A stretch of 64,000 bases of DNA from UBA1413 sp964650525 (GCA_964650525.1 CAZYUA010000008.1:62001-126000); one strand, 5' to 3'. Shown: positions 16,822-26,544, counted from the stretch's first letter. Program-made: numbers and translations. The notes: generated by a model not told the origin, from the letters alone.

Positions 16822-17814
16822 TTACCGGTCCTTGTATTCCCCGAAGGTTTTCATAAACTGGGTTCTTTCCCAGGCAGCAGGGTTGATGGTCTTGCCCAGG
16901 GCCAGTTTTCCCCGGAAGTCGTCGGGCGAAGCATACCGGTGGCTCTCCATCCAGGCAGCCAGCTGTTGGTTTATCTCTGTGATTACACCGAATCCCTTCC
17001 GGTACAATGCCGATACCAACTGGACGGTTTGAGCTCCTGCCAGAAGCATCCTGACCACCGTTTGCCAGTCGTGGATGCCGGTTGAAGCCGACAGGTCGCA
17101 GCCCACCCGCCGGGCCATAAGGCCTGTCCAGCGCAGCGGCATCAGGTAATCATCGGGAGTGCTCAGCACCCCCGCACTCTTCACCACCTCCTTCTCTACA
17201 TCTATATCAGGACTGTAAAACCGGTTGAAAAGCACCAGCCCCCTGATATTGGTTTCAGAGAGCTCCCGGATCATGGTACCAAGGTTGGTAAAAAAGGGAC
17301 TAATCTTGACAGCTACCGGTATTCGAACTTCCTGTGTAACCCGGCTGACAATATCGAAATAGGTTTTTTCCGTATCCCCGGAGGAGGCAGAAAGGTTAGA
17401 AGGAAGGGTAAAGAGGTTGAGTTCGAGGGCGTCGGCACCGGCCTCCTCAATTTTACGTGCAAAAAAACTCCACTCCCGGGAGGTCACGCAGTTGATACTG
17501 GCAATAACGGGGATGCGCAGCGCAGTCCGGGCATCGGCTATCAGCGACAGATACCGTTTCAGGTTTTCCTGCCTGATCTCGAAATCGTAATAGTCCAGGA
17601 ACTCCAGGTTTGACTGCTTTTCGTCGATTTTTCCCCATTCTCCGGCATATTCGAGGTATATCTCTTCCTCAAACACCGATTTCAGCACTACCGCCCCGAC
17701 TCCGGCAGCTTCGAGGGCTACCAGGTTTTCCGTGGAGTCGGTAAGGTTGCAGCTGCCTGCCACCAGGGGGCTCTTCAGGTTCAGGCCCATATATTGCGTA
17801 AAGAGTTCGCTCAT
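16822..17814 (-). CDS. Dihydroorotate-dehydrogenase-like flavoprotein lacking the usual catalytic motif
   Basis: The 330-residue protein is a DHOD-type FMN TIM barrel. It begins with LFTQYMGLNLKSPLVAGSCN, has VAVKISPFFTNLG for FMN contact and ends with the flavin-phosphate region GCDLSASTGIHDWQTV and MLLAGAQTVQLVSALYRKG. True class 1 enzymes carry ELN-x-SCPN with a catalytic Cys or Ser. Here residues 131-138 read ELNLFTLP, so that motif is absent and pyrimidine synthesis is unlikely. It lies 35 bp after nfnB in the same direction, so it may exchange electrons with NfnAB. I therefore withhold the pyrD symbol. Its substrate is unknown. Confidence 0.8.
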   Translation of the reverse strand: MSELFTQYMGLNLKSPLVAGSCNLTDSTENLVALEAAGVGAVVLKSVFEEEIYLEYAGEWGKIDEKQSNLEFLDYYDFEIRQENLKRYLSLIADARTALRIPVIASINCVTSREWSFFARKIEEAGADALELNLFTLPSNLSASSGDTEKTYFDIVSRVTQEVRIPVAVKISPFFTNLGTMIRELSETNIRGLVLFNRFYSPDIDVEKEVVKSAGVLSTPDDYLMPLRWTGLMARRVGCDLSASTGIHDWQTVVRMLLAGAQTVQLVSALYRKGFGVITEINQQLAAWMESHRYASPDDFRGKLALGKTINPAAWERTQFMKTFGEYKDR

Positions 17815-17849
17815 AATTGAAGTTTGTCAGCTACAGGATAGTTACTTAT

Positions 17850-19358
17850 TTATTCTCCCTTCTTATCTTCTTCACTCCGGCTTTTCGTCTTAAGATAGGA
17901 ATGCATATGTTCCGCTGCGCGCCGGCCGTCGCCCATGGCGAGGATGACAGTGGCGCCGCCGCGGACGATATCGCCACCGGCGAACATGCCGGGCATAGAG
18001 GTCTCCATCAGCTCCTCATTCACCACGACCGTGCCCCAGCGGGTAGTCTCCAGTCCGGGAAGACAGGCGGGCACCAGCGGGTTGGGGGAGACACCCACGG
18101 CCACAACGACCATGTCCACGTCGAGGTCGAATTCGGAGCCTTCGATGACCACGGGCCGCCGGCGTCCGGAGGCATCGGGTTCACCAAGCCCCATCCGGTT
18201 GACGCGCATCCGGCAGACGCGCCCGCTGCGGTCGGCAAAGTACTCCACCGGGTTGCACAGGGTCATGAACTCCACCCCTTCCTCTTTGGCGTGTTTTACC
18301 TCTTCTACCCTTGCGGGCATCTCCACCTCGGAGCGTCGGTACACGATGACGGCCCGTTCGGCACCCAGACGCAAGGCCGTACGCACCGAATCCATGGCCG
18401 TGTTGCCCCCTCCGACCACAGCCACCCTCTTTCCCCGTAATACAGGCGTGTCGGCTCCTTCTTCGTTAGCTCCCATGAGGTTCACCCGTGTAAGGTATTC
18501 ATTGGAAGAGAGAATGCCGTTGTAATTCTCCCCCGGGATGCCCATAAACCGGGGAAGACCAGCCCCGCTGCCGATGAAAAATCCCTGGTATCCCTCAGCC
18601 TCCAGATCCTCAAAGGTGGCGGTCCTGCCGACGATGAAATTCTTCTCGAAGGTAACCCCCATTTTCCGCAGGATATCGAGTTCAAAGTCAACGATGGCAT
18701 TGGGAAGGCGGAACTCGGGAATGCCATATTTCAGTACGCCGCCGATTTCGTGCAGGGCTTCAAAGACAGTAACGTCGTAGCCGAATTTCACCATATCCCC
18801 GGCAAAGGAGAGCGATGCAGGTCCCGAGCCCACCGTGGCCACCCGGATTCCGTTGGGAGATGCTGTCGCGGGGATGCTGAAGTGGCCCGATTCCCTTTCG
18901 AAGTCAGCGGCAAACCGTTCCAGGTGGCCGATGGCCACAGAGGGCTTGTTCAGTTTCTCCAGGTAGAAGCAGCGGGCTTCGCACTGTTTTTCCTGGGGGC
19001 ACACCCTTCCGCACACCGCCGGCAGGGCGTTGGTTTCCTTCAGGGTAGCAGCAGCAGCCAACACATCCCCCGCTTCTATGTACTTCACAAACTTCGGGAT
19101 GTTGATGCTCACCGGGCATCCTTCGATGCAGGTAGGATTTACACAATCCATACAGCGGGAAGCTTCCCGGGCAGCCTGCTCAGGGGTGAGGCCCCGGTTG
19201 ACCTCCCGGTCCTGGTATTTCACCCGTATCTCCGGCTCGAGCTCGGGCATCTCCACCCTGGGGACGGCCAACCGGTCTTTGTTTTTGGTGGCTGCCCGCA
19301 GGGTTGCGCGCCATTCGGCTTCTCTCTCCTTTTTCAGGTTCTCAGGGTCTATGGTCAT
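17850..19358 (-). CDS. nfnB: NADPH-binding large subunit of NfnAB-type oxidoreductase (glutamate synthase small-subunit-like)
   Basis: The 502 residues have an N-terminal double [4Fe-4S] domain (CMDCVNPTCIEGCP near 92 and CGRVCPQEKQCEARC near 139), a FAD-binding motif (TVGSGPASLSFAG near 176) and an NADPH-binding motif (VAVVGGGNTAMDSVRTALR). This architecture is shared by GltD, SudA and NfnB. The start overlaps the stop of the FAD/NAD subunit gene by four bases (ATGA), which points to NfnAB: reversible electron bifurcation between NADPH, NAD and ferredoxin. A GltB large subunit is not nearby, arguing against glutamate synthase. Sulfide dehydrogenase (SudAB) is the same architecture and remains possible. 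Confidence 0.8.
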   Translation of the reverse strand: MTIDPENLKKEREAEWRATLRAATKNKDRLAVPRVEMPELEPEIRVKYQDREVNRGLTPEQAAREASRCMDCVNPTCIEGCPVSINIPKFVKYIEAGDVLAAAATLKETNALPAVCGRVCPQEKQCEARCFYLEKLNKPSVAIGHLERFAADFERESGHFSIPATASPNGIRVATVGSGPASLSFAGDMVKFGYDVTVFEALHEIGGVLKYGIPEFRLPNAIVDFELDILRKMGVTFEKNFIVGRTATFEDLEAEGYQGFFIGSGAGLPRFMGIPGENYNGILSSNEYLTRVNLMGANEEGADTPVLRGKRVAVVGGGNTAMDSVRTALRLGAERAVIVYRRSEVEMPARVEEVKHAKEEGVEFMTLCNPVEYFADRSGRVCRMRVNRMGLGEPDASGRRRPVVIEGSEFDLDVDMVVVAVGVSPNPLVPACLPGLETTRWGTVVVNEELMETSMPGMFAGGDIVRGGATVILAMGDGRRAAEHMHSYLKTKSRSEEDKKGE

Positions 19359-20200
19359 GATTCCTGGTTGTGATGGTTCTCACTGCGGCAATAGTGGTCA
19401 AAGGCCTTCAGCTCCTGGTCGCGGTATCCGCCCAGGCGCATCAGCATCTCGTCGAAGTCGATCTGGTGGGCGTCGAATTCCGGTCCGTCCACACAGGTGA
19501 ACCGTATTTTCCCGCCCACCGTAACCCGGCACGCTCCGCACATGCCCGTACCGTCGACCATGATGGTGTTCAGGCTTGCCTGGGTGGGAATGTTGTACTT
19601 TTTTGTCAGCTGGGAGGCAAATTTCATCATGATGGCCGGGCCGATGACGATGCATTCATCCACCTTCTCGCGCCTGATCACCTCCTCCATGCCGGCGGTG
19701 ACCAGCCCCTGCCTCCCGCAGGAGCCATCATCGGTCATGACGATCACCTCGTCCGACCATTCGCGGATCTGCTCTTCCAGGATGATCAGATCCCGGCTGC
19801 GGGCGGCAATAACCGAAAGTACCCTGTTACCCGCACGTTTAAAGGCTTCCACAATGGGAAGCATCGGGGCAACACCCACCCCTCCCCCGGCTGCCAGGAT
19901 GGTCCCCTTATATTCCACAGAGGTCGGTTTACCCAGGGGCCCCACCATATCCGTAACCTGGTCTCCGGGCTCCAGGGCCGCGAGCTTCGAAGAACTGACC
20001 CCCACCGTCTGGACTACCAGGGTGACCGTCCCCCGCTCCGCATCGGCAGCGGCAATGGTAAGCGGAAACCGCTCCCCCTTCTCCCCCACCCGCAAAATCA
20101 CAAAATTCCCGGCCTTACGGGCCCGGGCTATCGGGGGATTCTCCACCACCAGACGTACCACTTTCTCTGAAAAATATTCTTTCTCGACGATCCTGTTCAT
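19355..20200 (-). CDS. nfnA: FAD/NAD-binding, [2Fe-2S] subunit of NfnAB-type oxidoreductase
   Basis: The 281-residue protein is of the PyrK/NfnA type: a FAD-binding barrel (about 1-95), an NAD-binding domain opening with LAAGGGVGVAPMLPIV (102-116), and a C-terminal [2Fe-2S] site. In that site MVDGTGMCGACRV supplies D216, C221 and C224, and C236 follows in IRFTCVDG. An Asp plus three Cys is the ligand set known from Thermotoga NfnA. The ATG at 20200 is chosen because the family N-terminus begins there. It is the first gene of nfnA-nfnB-DHOD-like. A PyrK partner for the DHOD-like protein is a competing idea, and both may be true. Confidence 0.8.
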   Translation of the reverse strand: MNRIVEKEYFSEKVVRLVVENPPIARARKAGNFVILRVGEKGERFPLTIAAADAERGTVTLVVQTVGVSSSKLAALEPGDQVTDMVGPLGKPTSVEYKGTILAAGGGVGVAPMLPIVEAFKRAGNRVLSVIAARSRDLIILEEQIREWSDEVIVMTDDGSCGRQGLVTAGMEEVIRREKVDECIVIGPAIMMKFASQLTKKYNIPTQASLNTIMVDGTGMCGACRVTVGGKIRFTCVDGPEFDAHQIDFDEMLMRLGGYRDQELKAFDHYCRSENHHNQES

Positions 20201-20518
20201 GATCCTTGGTCTTAACGACGTTAACAGAGACACGGAAACAGGCACCCGGACAACCCGGCAAGCCCGGCCAACGCCTGCATTCACCTTTCGGGTGGCACAG
20301 GCTTCCCGTAAGCGAGCCGCCGCAACTTCAGCCGGTTACCGGCCGGAGACCTGTCTCCATACCAACCCTTTCTCCCTGCTTATGGATTTCAAAAATAAAA
20401 AATTAAACAGGAACACAAGGGATTATTTGCATCCGGGAATCAGATATGATGCCCTTTTGCCAGGAAGAACCCTCACCCGTGGAAAATCCTTTGGTCTGCC
20501 TTGGAGCCCCGGTCCGTC
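20201..20518. other. Gene-free stretch upstream of nfnA
   Basis: No supported gene or RNA is seen. The stretch should contain the nfnA promoter on the minus strand and the end of the esterase transcript, but I find no clear -7 box or terminator hairpin. Confidence 0.4.
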
Positions 20519-21532
20519 TCACCTGACCTCCGGCATCACCTTATGAAAAAAATCAGCCGTGACCGAAGCCACCCTGTCGAACCAGGGGTGGAACAACCAG
20601 AAGGTGTGGGGGGTGTTCTCCAGGGTGTGCACTTCACTGTAAATCCGGAGGCTGTCGAGTTTGCGGATGGTATCATCGCGACCCGCATGAAACCGGGGCA
20701 GTGAGGAGTTGATAAACAGGACAGGTGCTGAGCGGGCGTTCACATGGGTAAGAGGAGAAGCTTCGAGCCACAGTTCAGGTTTAGCGGCAGCCGGAGCCCC
20801 CAGCCAGCTGGTAGCTGCCGAAGGTCTCCCCGGCTTGTCGGCGCCCTCGCCTGATTCAGGGTGTACGAAGGCCAGGATGCCGTCGACATCAGCCACAGCC
20901 CTGATTCTCCCGCGCAGCCGGAAATCGCAGGGCCCGCGGAAAAGGTTTTTTGTTCCGTTTACACTTCCGGCGAGCGCCGCAAGCTGTCCGCCCGAGGAGG
21001 TGCCATAGAGGGCGATCCGGTTGGGGTCGAAGCCGTAAGTCCGGGCATGCCGCAGCACCCAGCGGATAGCCGACAGGATATCCTCCGCGGCCGCCGGGTA
21101 TAAAGCTTCTGTCGAAAGCCGGTATTCCACGCACAGGGTCACCATTCCCTGCCGCGCAAGAGCGGCTGCCATAGGCCACTCCAGGGTTTTATCGCCCGAC
21201 CGCCACCCTCCGCCATGGATCAGCAATACCACCGGCATCCGGCGGCCGCTCTCCCCTGCAGCCCGGAACAGATCCAGGTGCAAAGCCCGGCGGCCGCGGC
21301 GGGCATAAACCAGGTCTCTGAGGAGCACCAATCCACCCGTATCCGCAACGGCCGGAACAATTCCGGGAAAATTACGGACCTGTCTGGTATATTCACTCCT
21401 GATGGTAAAGGAGGTATCAGCCGGAACAACCTGCCGGCGGATAGGGCGTTCACCCCCGCAAACCGGCAGCGCCAGCAGGAAAACCAGGCATACTCCTGCC
21501 ATCTTCCCGCCAAACTTTTTACTTCCGCCCAT
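20519..21532 (-). CDS. Exported alpha/beta-hydrolase esterase (BD-FAE/lipase-like)
   Basis: The 337-residue protein has an N-terminal hydrophobic signal (about 8-25, AGVCLVFLLALPVCG). Whether it becomes a lipoprotein at that cysteine is doubtful because the residue before it is Val. The mature part is a carboxylesterase: oxyanion motif VLLIHGGGWRSGDK, nucleophile elbow LYGTSSGGQLAAL and a histidine in LENTPHTFWLFHPWF. The second ATG of the frame (21532) is used; a start 18 bp earlier is possible. Relatives include acetyl-xylan or pectin esterases and hormone-sensitive lipase-like enzymes. No polysaccharide-utilisation genes adjoin it, so the substrate is open. Confidence 0.72.
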   Translation of the reverse strand: MGGSKKFGGKMAGVCLVFLLALPVCGGERPIRRQVVPADTSFTIRSEYTRQVRNFPGIVPAVADTGGLVLLRDLVYARRGRRALHLDLFRAAGESGRRMPVVLLIHGGGWRSGDKTLEWPMAAALARQGMVTLCVEYRLSTEALYPAAAEDILSAIRWVLRHARTYGFDPNRIALYGTSSGGQLAALAGSVNGTKNLFRGPCDFRLRGRIRAVADVDGILAFVHPESGEGADKPGRPSAATSWLGAPAAAKPELWLEASPLTHVNARSAPVLFINSSLPRFHAGRDDTIRKLDSLRIYSEVHTLENTPHTFWLFHPWFDRVASVTADFFHKVMPEVR

Positions 21533-21963
21533 ATTCCTGCATTCCGGCATTTATCCTTTCAAACCTCCAAAAATAGGTAATTCTGAGAATAGGTAGTACC
21601 TCCCGGCGGGGATAGTACAGTTTCGTGCAGCGCTGCAAGGGGGCACAGTGCCTTACTGCCCGGGAAGCCGGATTCCGGCAAAGAAAAGCAGGAAAACCGG
21701 TGCCCGCATGCCGGGAGGGCTCACAGGATGATGCCTGCCCGCCGTCGCAAACTCCCGGGGCTGCTTGTCACCCGTTTGACTGAACCGATATTTATTGTAC
21801 ATTTGAAGCTCCGGGAAAAGAACGGTAAGAGACCGGTGCCATTTCGCCACGACAGGCCTTATACCGCCGGAACCGGCAGCCGCCATCACCCGGACCAGGG
21901 GTATGGAGAACCAGATAACACCCACCAGGGAAGAAAAACAAAACCGTAACCAACACCAGACCC
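21533..21963. other. Gene-free stretch between divergent hydrolase genes
   Basis: About 430 bp separate the exported esterase from the monoacylglycerol-lipase-like gene. Open frames here are short and lack family features. It should hold both promoters; I see no convincing -33/-7 pair, hairpin or structured RNA. Confidence 0.4.
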
Positions 21964-22806
21964 ATGATGAACCACTTTGAAACCGGTTGGAAAACCACAG
22001 ACGGGATAGACATTTACGCACAGGGATGGGAGCCGGATGGTCTCCTGCCGGAAGCTGTCGTATGCCTCGTGCATGGCATCGGGGAGCACTCCGGAAGGTA
22101 TGCCCAGGTTGCGGAAGCCTTCTGCAGACAGGGATGGGCCCTTTTTGGGCCTGACCACCGGGGCCACGGCCGTTCCGGCGGACCCCGCGGCCATTTCCCC
22201 TCGGCAGCCACGCTGGAACACGACCTGGACCTTCACCTGGCTGCAGCCCGCAACCGGTACCCCGGAGTGCCGCTGGTCCTCTACGGCCACTCCCTGGGAG
22301 GGATTTTTGTCCTCTACTACGGACTCAAAAGCAGACCGGATGTCAGGGGTATCGTGGCTACCAGCCCCGGACTAGAGACCGCCCTGGAGAAACAACCGGT
22401 TAAGGTGCTGGCCGCAAAGGTACTCGGCTTGCTGCTGCCCCGGATCTCCATGGCCAGCGGCCTCGACGCCTCTGCCATCAGCAGGGAAAAACCGGTGATC
22501 TCCACCTACCAGAAGGATCCGCTGGTTCACGACCGGATTACCCTCGGATCGGGCAGAATGCTGATCGGCATGAATCGCTGGACCCTCCTCCACGCCGGAG
22601 AAATGACCCTCCCCCTGCTGCTGATGCACGGCACCCACGACGCCATCGCTTTCCCCTCCGGAAGCATTCACTTTGCTGCTCCTCTCGGCAATAAGTGCGA
22701 CCTGGTCCTCTGGGAAGGAGCATTCCATGAACTGCATAACGAACCTGAACGGGAAGAGGTGCTTCAAACCATGACCACCTGGATCGGAAAACAACTGGAA
22801 AATTGA
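21964..22806 (+). CDS. Alpha/beta hydrolase, monoacylglycerol-lipase-like (Hydrolase_4)
   Basis: The 280-residue cytoplasmic protein matches the serine aminopeptidase S33/monoglyceride lipase group. It has the oxyanion motif CLVHGIGEHSGRY, FGPDHRGHGRSGG, nucleophile S110 in YGHSLGGIF, acid D226 in GTHDAIAF and the catalytic histidine at H255 in GAFHELHNE. This HGxGEHSxRY to HNE signature is characteristic of monoacylglycerol lipases and lysophospholipases. Length is normal for the family and no signal peptide is seen. It is a single gene converging on the DMT permease. The true acyl substrate is not determinable. Confidence 0.83.
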   Translation: MMNHFETGWKTTDGIDIYAQGWEPDGLLPEAVVCLVHGIGEHSGRYAQVAEAFCRQGWALFGPDHRGHGRSGGPRGHFPSAATLEHDLDLHLAAARNRYPGVPLVLYGHSLGGIFVLYYGLKSRPDVRGIVATSPGLETALEKQPVKVLAAKVLGLLLPRISMASGLDASAISREKPVISTYQKDPLVHDRITLGSGRMLIGMNRWTLLHAGEMTLPLLLMHGTHDAIAFPSGSIHFAAPLGNKCDLVLWEGAFHELHNEPEREEVLQTMTTWIGKQLEN

Positions 22807-22893
22807 TGCCGGCATTACTCACCTGGTTCCGGGTTACCCAGCTGACACTCTATCTTTCCGCAATTCTCCTGATACCCCGAAGCTCTGCAGAAT

Positions 22894-23808
22894 CTATCCC
22901 CTGACGACGGCTCTCCGCTTTCTCCAGATAACCATAACAGCCCCGGCCAGGACGGCAAGAGCCCCCGCCACGGATAACAGGGTCAGCCGTTCCGGATCTA
23001 TCCAGGTAACTTCCAGCCAGGTCAGGAAAGCCATAAGGGTAAAGGTGATCACCGGATTCATGATCAGGATGATGCTGGCTTTGCCGGCTTCCAGGTAACG
23101 GAGGCTGAGTGCCAGAGTGGTGTAAGCTATCAGCGTGTTGAGCCCCAGGAAAACCATAAGCAGCCACCACATACCGTTCAGACCCGACAACTGGGAGAAG
23201 TTCACCACCGGCAGATACAGCAGCATGGGCAACCCGAACAAAAAGAGGTTCAGCGTGATGGTGGAATAGCGTACAACCAGTTTCTTCTGAATGGCCGCAT
23301 AGACCGCCCAGGCTACCGCACCGGTAAGCGTGATGAAAATGCCGAGGCTGTACTCACCCTGTTTTCCTTCAAAATGGCCGATCTGTTGATGATAAAAAAG
23401 CAGCAATCCGGCGATGGCAAGTACGAACCCTGCATACTGGCGCGGCGAGAAGCGCTCACCAAAAAATACAAACCCGGCTACGGCCAGCAGGATCTGCCCC
23501 GTCTGTATGAACAATTGTGCATTTCCCGGGGTAGTATACTGCACACCCAGGTTGAAGGCCAGGTAATTGTACGCCAGGGCCAGGGTGGCTGCTACCAGCA
23601 GCCAGGGCGGCCTGATCAGAATATGGAGTCTCCGGGGTTGTTTGATCAGGCTCCAGAGGAACAGGGGAATGAAGGCCAAGGTGAACCGGAACCAGACAAT
23701 GGTTGCCGCGTCGACTTTTCGTACAGCCACCTTCAGGGCTACCGCCAGGAGGCCCCATAGAAAGGCGGTGACTACCGCCAGAAGAATTCCCTTTAACTGG
23801 TTTTGCAT
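22894..23808 (-). CDS. DMT-superfamily permease (EamA)
   Basis: The 304-residue protein has about ten membrane helices as two EamA repeats. The first opens with GILLAVVTAFLWGLLAVALK, and the second with FITLTGAVAWAVYAAIQKK. The ATG at 23808 starts directly before helix 1, so an upstream extension is rejected. It lies 128 bp downstream of pheT in the same direction and may be read through from it. Such permeases export or import amino acids, nucleotides or other metabolites; nothing here names the substrate. A second, distinct EamA permease is at 52135. Confidence 0.85.
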   Translation of the reverse strand: MQNQLKGILLAVVTAFLWGLLAVALKVAVRKVDAATIVWFRFTLAFIPLFLWSLIKQPRRLHILIRPPWLLVAATLALAYNYLAFNLGVQYTTPGNAQLFIQTGQILLAVAGFVFFGERFSPRQYAGFVLAIAGLLLFYHQQIGHFEGKQGEYSLGIFITLTGAVAWAVYAAIQKKLVVRYSTITLNLFLFGLPMLLYLPVVNFSQLSGLNGMWWLLMVFLGLNTLIAYTTLALSLRYLEAGKASIILIMNPVITFTLMAFLTWLEVTWIDPERLTLLSVAGALAVLAGAVMVIWRKRRAVVRG

Positions 23809-23936
23809 GGTAAGAATCCGCGTGGCATGAACAGGCCCGGGCACAATAACCACAGCACGGGGAACTTCCGGATTACCGGCTGCGGCCAACAACCTGTCAG
23901 CTTCTGGGAGGCTCTGTTTCCGGGCAGAAAAATTGC

Positions 23937-26387
23937 CTACCGGAGCCTGGCACCCAGCTCTTTTTCAAAAGCCCCCAGCAACCGTTCCATTGTCCTGGCA
24001 ATACCCTTGTCGTTGAGGGTTTTGTGGTCATCGCGCAGGATAAAACTGATGGCATACGATTTTTTTCCTTCCGGAATTCCCTCCCCCTGGTAAACATCAA
24101 ACAGGCTGACAGCCCGCAGCAGCAGTTTTTCCGTACGGAAGGCCAGGTCGCGTATGCTCCGGAACCGGACATTGCCGTCGAGGACCAGCGCCAGGTCGCG
24201 CTTTACTTCGGGGTACCGGGGCAGTTCACGGTATTTCACCCGGATGTTCTTACATTCCAGGAAGAGGCGTGACCAGTCAAAATCGGCGAAGAACACCGGG
24301 GCTTCCACTTCGGCAGTTTTCAGCAGGGAGGAGGCCACACAACCGAGTTCAGCAAGTTTGTGCTTCCCCCGGGAAATCTGCATACCATACGAAAAAAGCT
24401 CACTGCCGGAATCCTCGACCAGCAGCTCACCGGGATCCAACCCCAACCGCTCCATCAGGGTTTCCGCATAACTTTTTAACAGGTAGAGACTGGAGGGTTT
24501 CCCGGGGGTAAGCCAGTTGGGAGTTTCGCGGTTGCCCGTGAGAAACAGTGCCAGGTGCTCCTCTTCCGCGTAGTTGGACACGGGATCCTCCTTGTACCGG
24601 GTTCCGCGGAAAAAATAACAGTTCCCGAATTCAAAAAGCTTCAGATCCGGCTGCTTGCGGTTGGCATTTCGGGCGATACATTCCAGACCTCCGAAGAGCA
24701 GCGTTTGACGCATCCCGTTCAGGTCGTTGCTGAGGGGATTATAAATTCGTACGGTATGCTCCGGTTTGAATTGGGTAAGGGAATCATAGTACGAAGCTCT
24801 GGTCAGGGAATTGGACCATATCTCGTGGAATCCCTGCCCCACCAGTTGTTCCGCAATGATGTTCCTCACCTGCGTGGGATCGGGATACTCGGAAGAGCCG
24901 AGGGAAGCATTCGTATGGGTGGGTATTTCCACGTTGTTGTACCCGTAAATCCGGAGGATATCTTCGATGACGTCGCATTCGCGTTTTACATCCACGCGGG
25001 CAGTGGGTACCACCACCGACAGGCCTCTGTCTGATTCTTCTCTGATCCTGATCTCCAGGGATTTCAGGATTTTTCGGATCACCTCACGGCCCAGGTCCTT
25101 ACCGATGAGCCGCCCGATGTTGAACCAGGAGATATCGACGGGAAATCCATCCACCGGATGGGGATAGAAGTCAGAAATCTCCGAAGAGACAGTACCTCCT
25201 GCCACCTCCTGAATCAGCAGGGCTGCCCGTTTCAGGGCATAGAGGGTTCCATTGATGTCGGTGCCCCTTTCGAAACGGAAGGAGGCATCGGTGCTGAGTC
25301 CGTGTCTTCGGGCGGTCTTGCGGATATAGACAGGGTCGAAGCAGGCACTTTCGAGGAATACCTTCCGGGTGGAGGTTTTGACGCCCGAACGTTCGCCGCC
25401 GAACACCCCGCCGATACACATTCCCTCCTCCCCATTGCAGATCATCAGGTCAGAGCCATCCAGTTTCCGGGTGGTGCCGTCGAGGGTGGTAAACAAGGTG
25501 CCTGCCGGCAGGGTCCTGACCACCACTTTTCCGCCGCTGATTTCCTCCGCATCGAAAGCGTGCAGGGGCTGGCCGGTTTCGAACAGCACAAAGTTGGTAA
25601 CATCCACCACGTTGTTGATGGGTGTCTGTCCTATCGATTTCAACCGGCGCCGGAGCCAGGGGGGTGACTCTTTCACCTCCACCCCCGACAGGGATACGCC
25701 AGAGTACCGGGGACACGCTTCGGGGTTGAGTACTTCCACGGGAATGGTAAGCTCCCTGTTCTCCACACGGAAGTCGTCGACCGGGGGTTTCCGCAAAAGA
25801 AAGGGCACCTTGCCGTCCAGTAAGGCTGCCAGCTCCCGCGCCACCCCCAGGAAAGAGGCACACTCGATGCGGTTCGGCGTTATGTCAGCCTCCATCACCC
25901 AGTCGCTCTCCACCTGGAAAAATTCGGAGGCCTTTTGCCCTACCCGGGCATCGGCGGGCAAAACCATGATCCCGTCGCCATCGGTGCCCAAACCGGTTTC
26001 CCTTTCTGAACAGATCATGCCCTCCGACACCTGTCCCCGGATCCTGACCTTCTTGATCGTCAGCGGCTCATCGCCCGGATAAAGGGTGGCGCCAACGGTG
26101 GCAACCACCACTTTCTGCCCGGCAGCCACATTGGGAGCACCACACACAATGGGCAGCAGCTCACCAGTGCCTGTATCTACAGTGGTGACACTCAGATGAT
26201 CACTGCCATCTACAGGGGCACAGGTGACCACCTTCCCGATCACCAGCCCTTCCAGGCCCCCGCGGATACCTTCCACCCGCTCCAGGGACTCCACCTCCAG
26301 GCCTATCTCAGGTAAAACCCCGCACAACTGCTCAGGGGTCAAATCCATGTCTAAATAGCTTTTCAGCCAGTGGTACGATAACTTCAT
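23937..26387 (-). CDS. pheT: Phenylalanine-tRNA ligase, beta subunit
   Basis: PheT forms the alpha2-beta2 PheRS that charges tRNA-Phe. The 816 residues are normal for a bacterial beta chain: an N-terminal EMAP-type tRNA-binding OB fold (about 40-150), the B3/B4 editing domain (about 210-380), the B5 domain (about 405-480), the synthetase-like core and a C-terminal FDX-ACB anticodon-recognition domain (about 725-816, with YPEVKRDLALVLD at its start). Motifs such as KLSYHWLKSYLDMD at the start, GQPLHAFDAEEI and RHGLSTDASFRFERGTD are diagnostic. pheS is not next to it, which is common in this phylum. Confidence 0.97.
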   Translation of the reverse strand: MKLSYHWLKSYLDMDLTPEQLCGVLPEIGLEVESLERVEGIRGGLEGLVIGKVVTCAPVDGSDHLSVTTVDTGTGELLPIVCGAPNVAAGQKVVVATVGATLYPGDEPLTIKKVRIRGQVSEGMICSERETGLGTDGDGIMVLPADARVGQKASEFFQVESDWVMEADITPNRIECASFLGVARELAALLDGKVPFLLRKPPVDDFRVENRELTIPVEVLNPEACPRYSGVSLSGVEVKESPPWLRRRLKSIGQTPINNVVDVTNFVLFETGQPLHAFDAEEISGGKVVVRTLPAGTLFTTLDGTTRKLDGSDLMICNGEEGMCIGGVFGGERSGVKTSTRKVFLESACFDPVYIRKTARRHGLSTDASFRFERGTDINGTLYALKRAALLIQEVAGGTVSSEISDFYPHPVDGFPVDISWFNIGRLIGKDLGREVIRKILKSLEIRIREESDRGLSVVVPTARVDVKRECDVIEDILRIYGYNNVEIPTHTNASLGSSEYPDPTQVRNIIAEQLVGQGFHEIWSNSLTRASYYDSLTQFKPEHTVRIYNPLSNDLNGMRQTLLFGGLECIARNANRKQPDLKLFEFGNCYFFRGTRYKEDPVSNYAEEEHLALFLTGNRETPNWLTPGKPSSLYLLKSYAETLMERLGLDPGELLVEDSGSELFSYGMQISRGKHKLAELGCVASSLLKTAEVEAPVFFADFDWSRLFLECKNIRVKYRELPRYPEVKRDLALVLDGNVRFRSIRDLAFRTEKLLLRAVSLFDVYQGEGIPEGKKSYAISFILRDDHKTLNDKGIARTMERLLGAFEKELGARLR

Positions 26388-26416
26388 TCCTGAACCAATT
26401 CGAACAAGTAATGCAA

Positions 26417-26424
26417 CAAAAATA
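26417..26424 (-). promoter_or_regulatory. Candidate -7 box upstream of pheT
   Basis: On the minus strand the sequence reads TATTTTTG, fitting TAnnTTTG, 30 nt before the pheT ATG. No good -33 element is seen at the usual spacing, so the call is weak. Confidence 0.3.
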
Positions 26425-26544
26425 GATAAATTAGCCTTGCTACCGGAGTCAGGCTCTCAGAATTAACAATAAAAAGAAGCCGGAAGGGTGCCGCCGGGAG
26501 GCCGGTCCGGAGGACTTTCCGTCATCGACCTTCCCTTGAAGAGT

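Noticed and set aside
16822..17814. Calling the DHOD-like protein PyrD
   Set aside because: The ELN-x-SCPN catalytic motif is missing, so dihydroorotate oxidation cannot be claimed.
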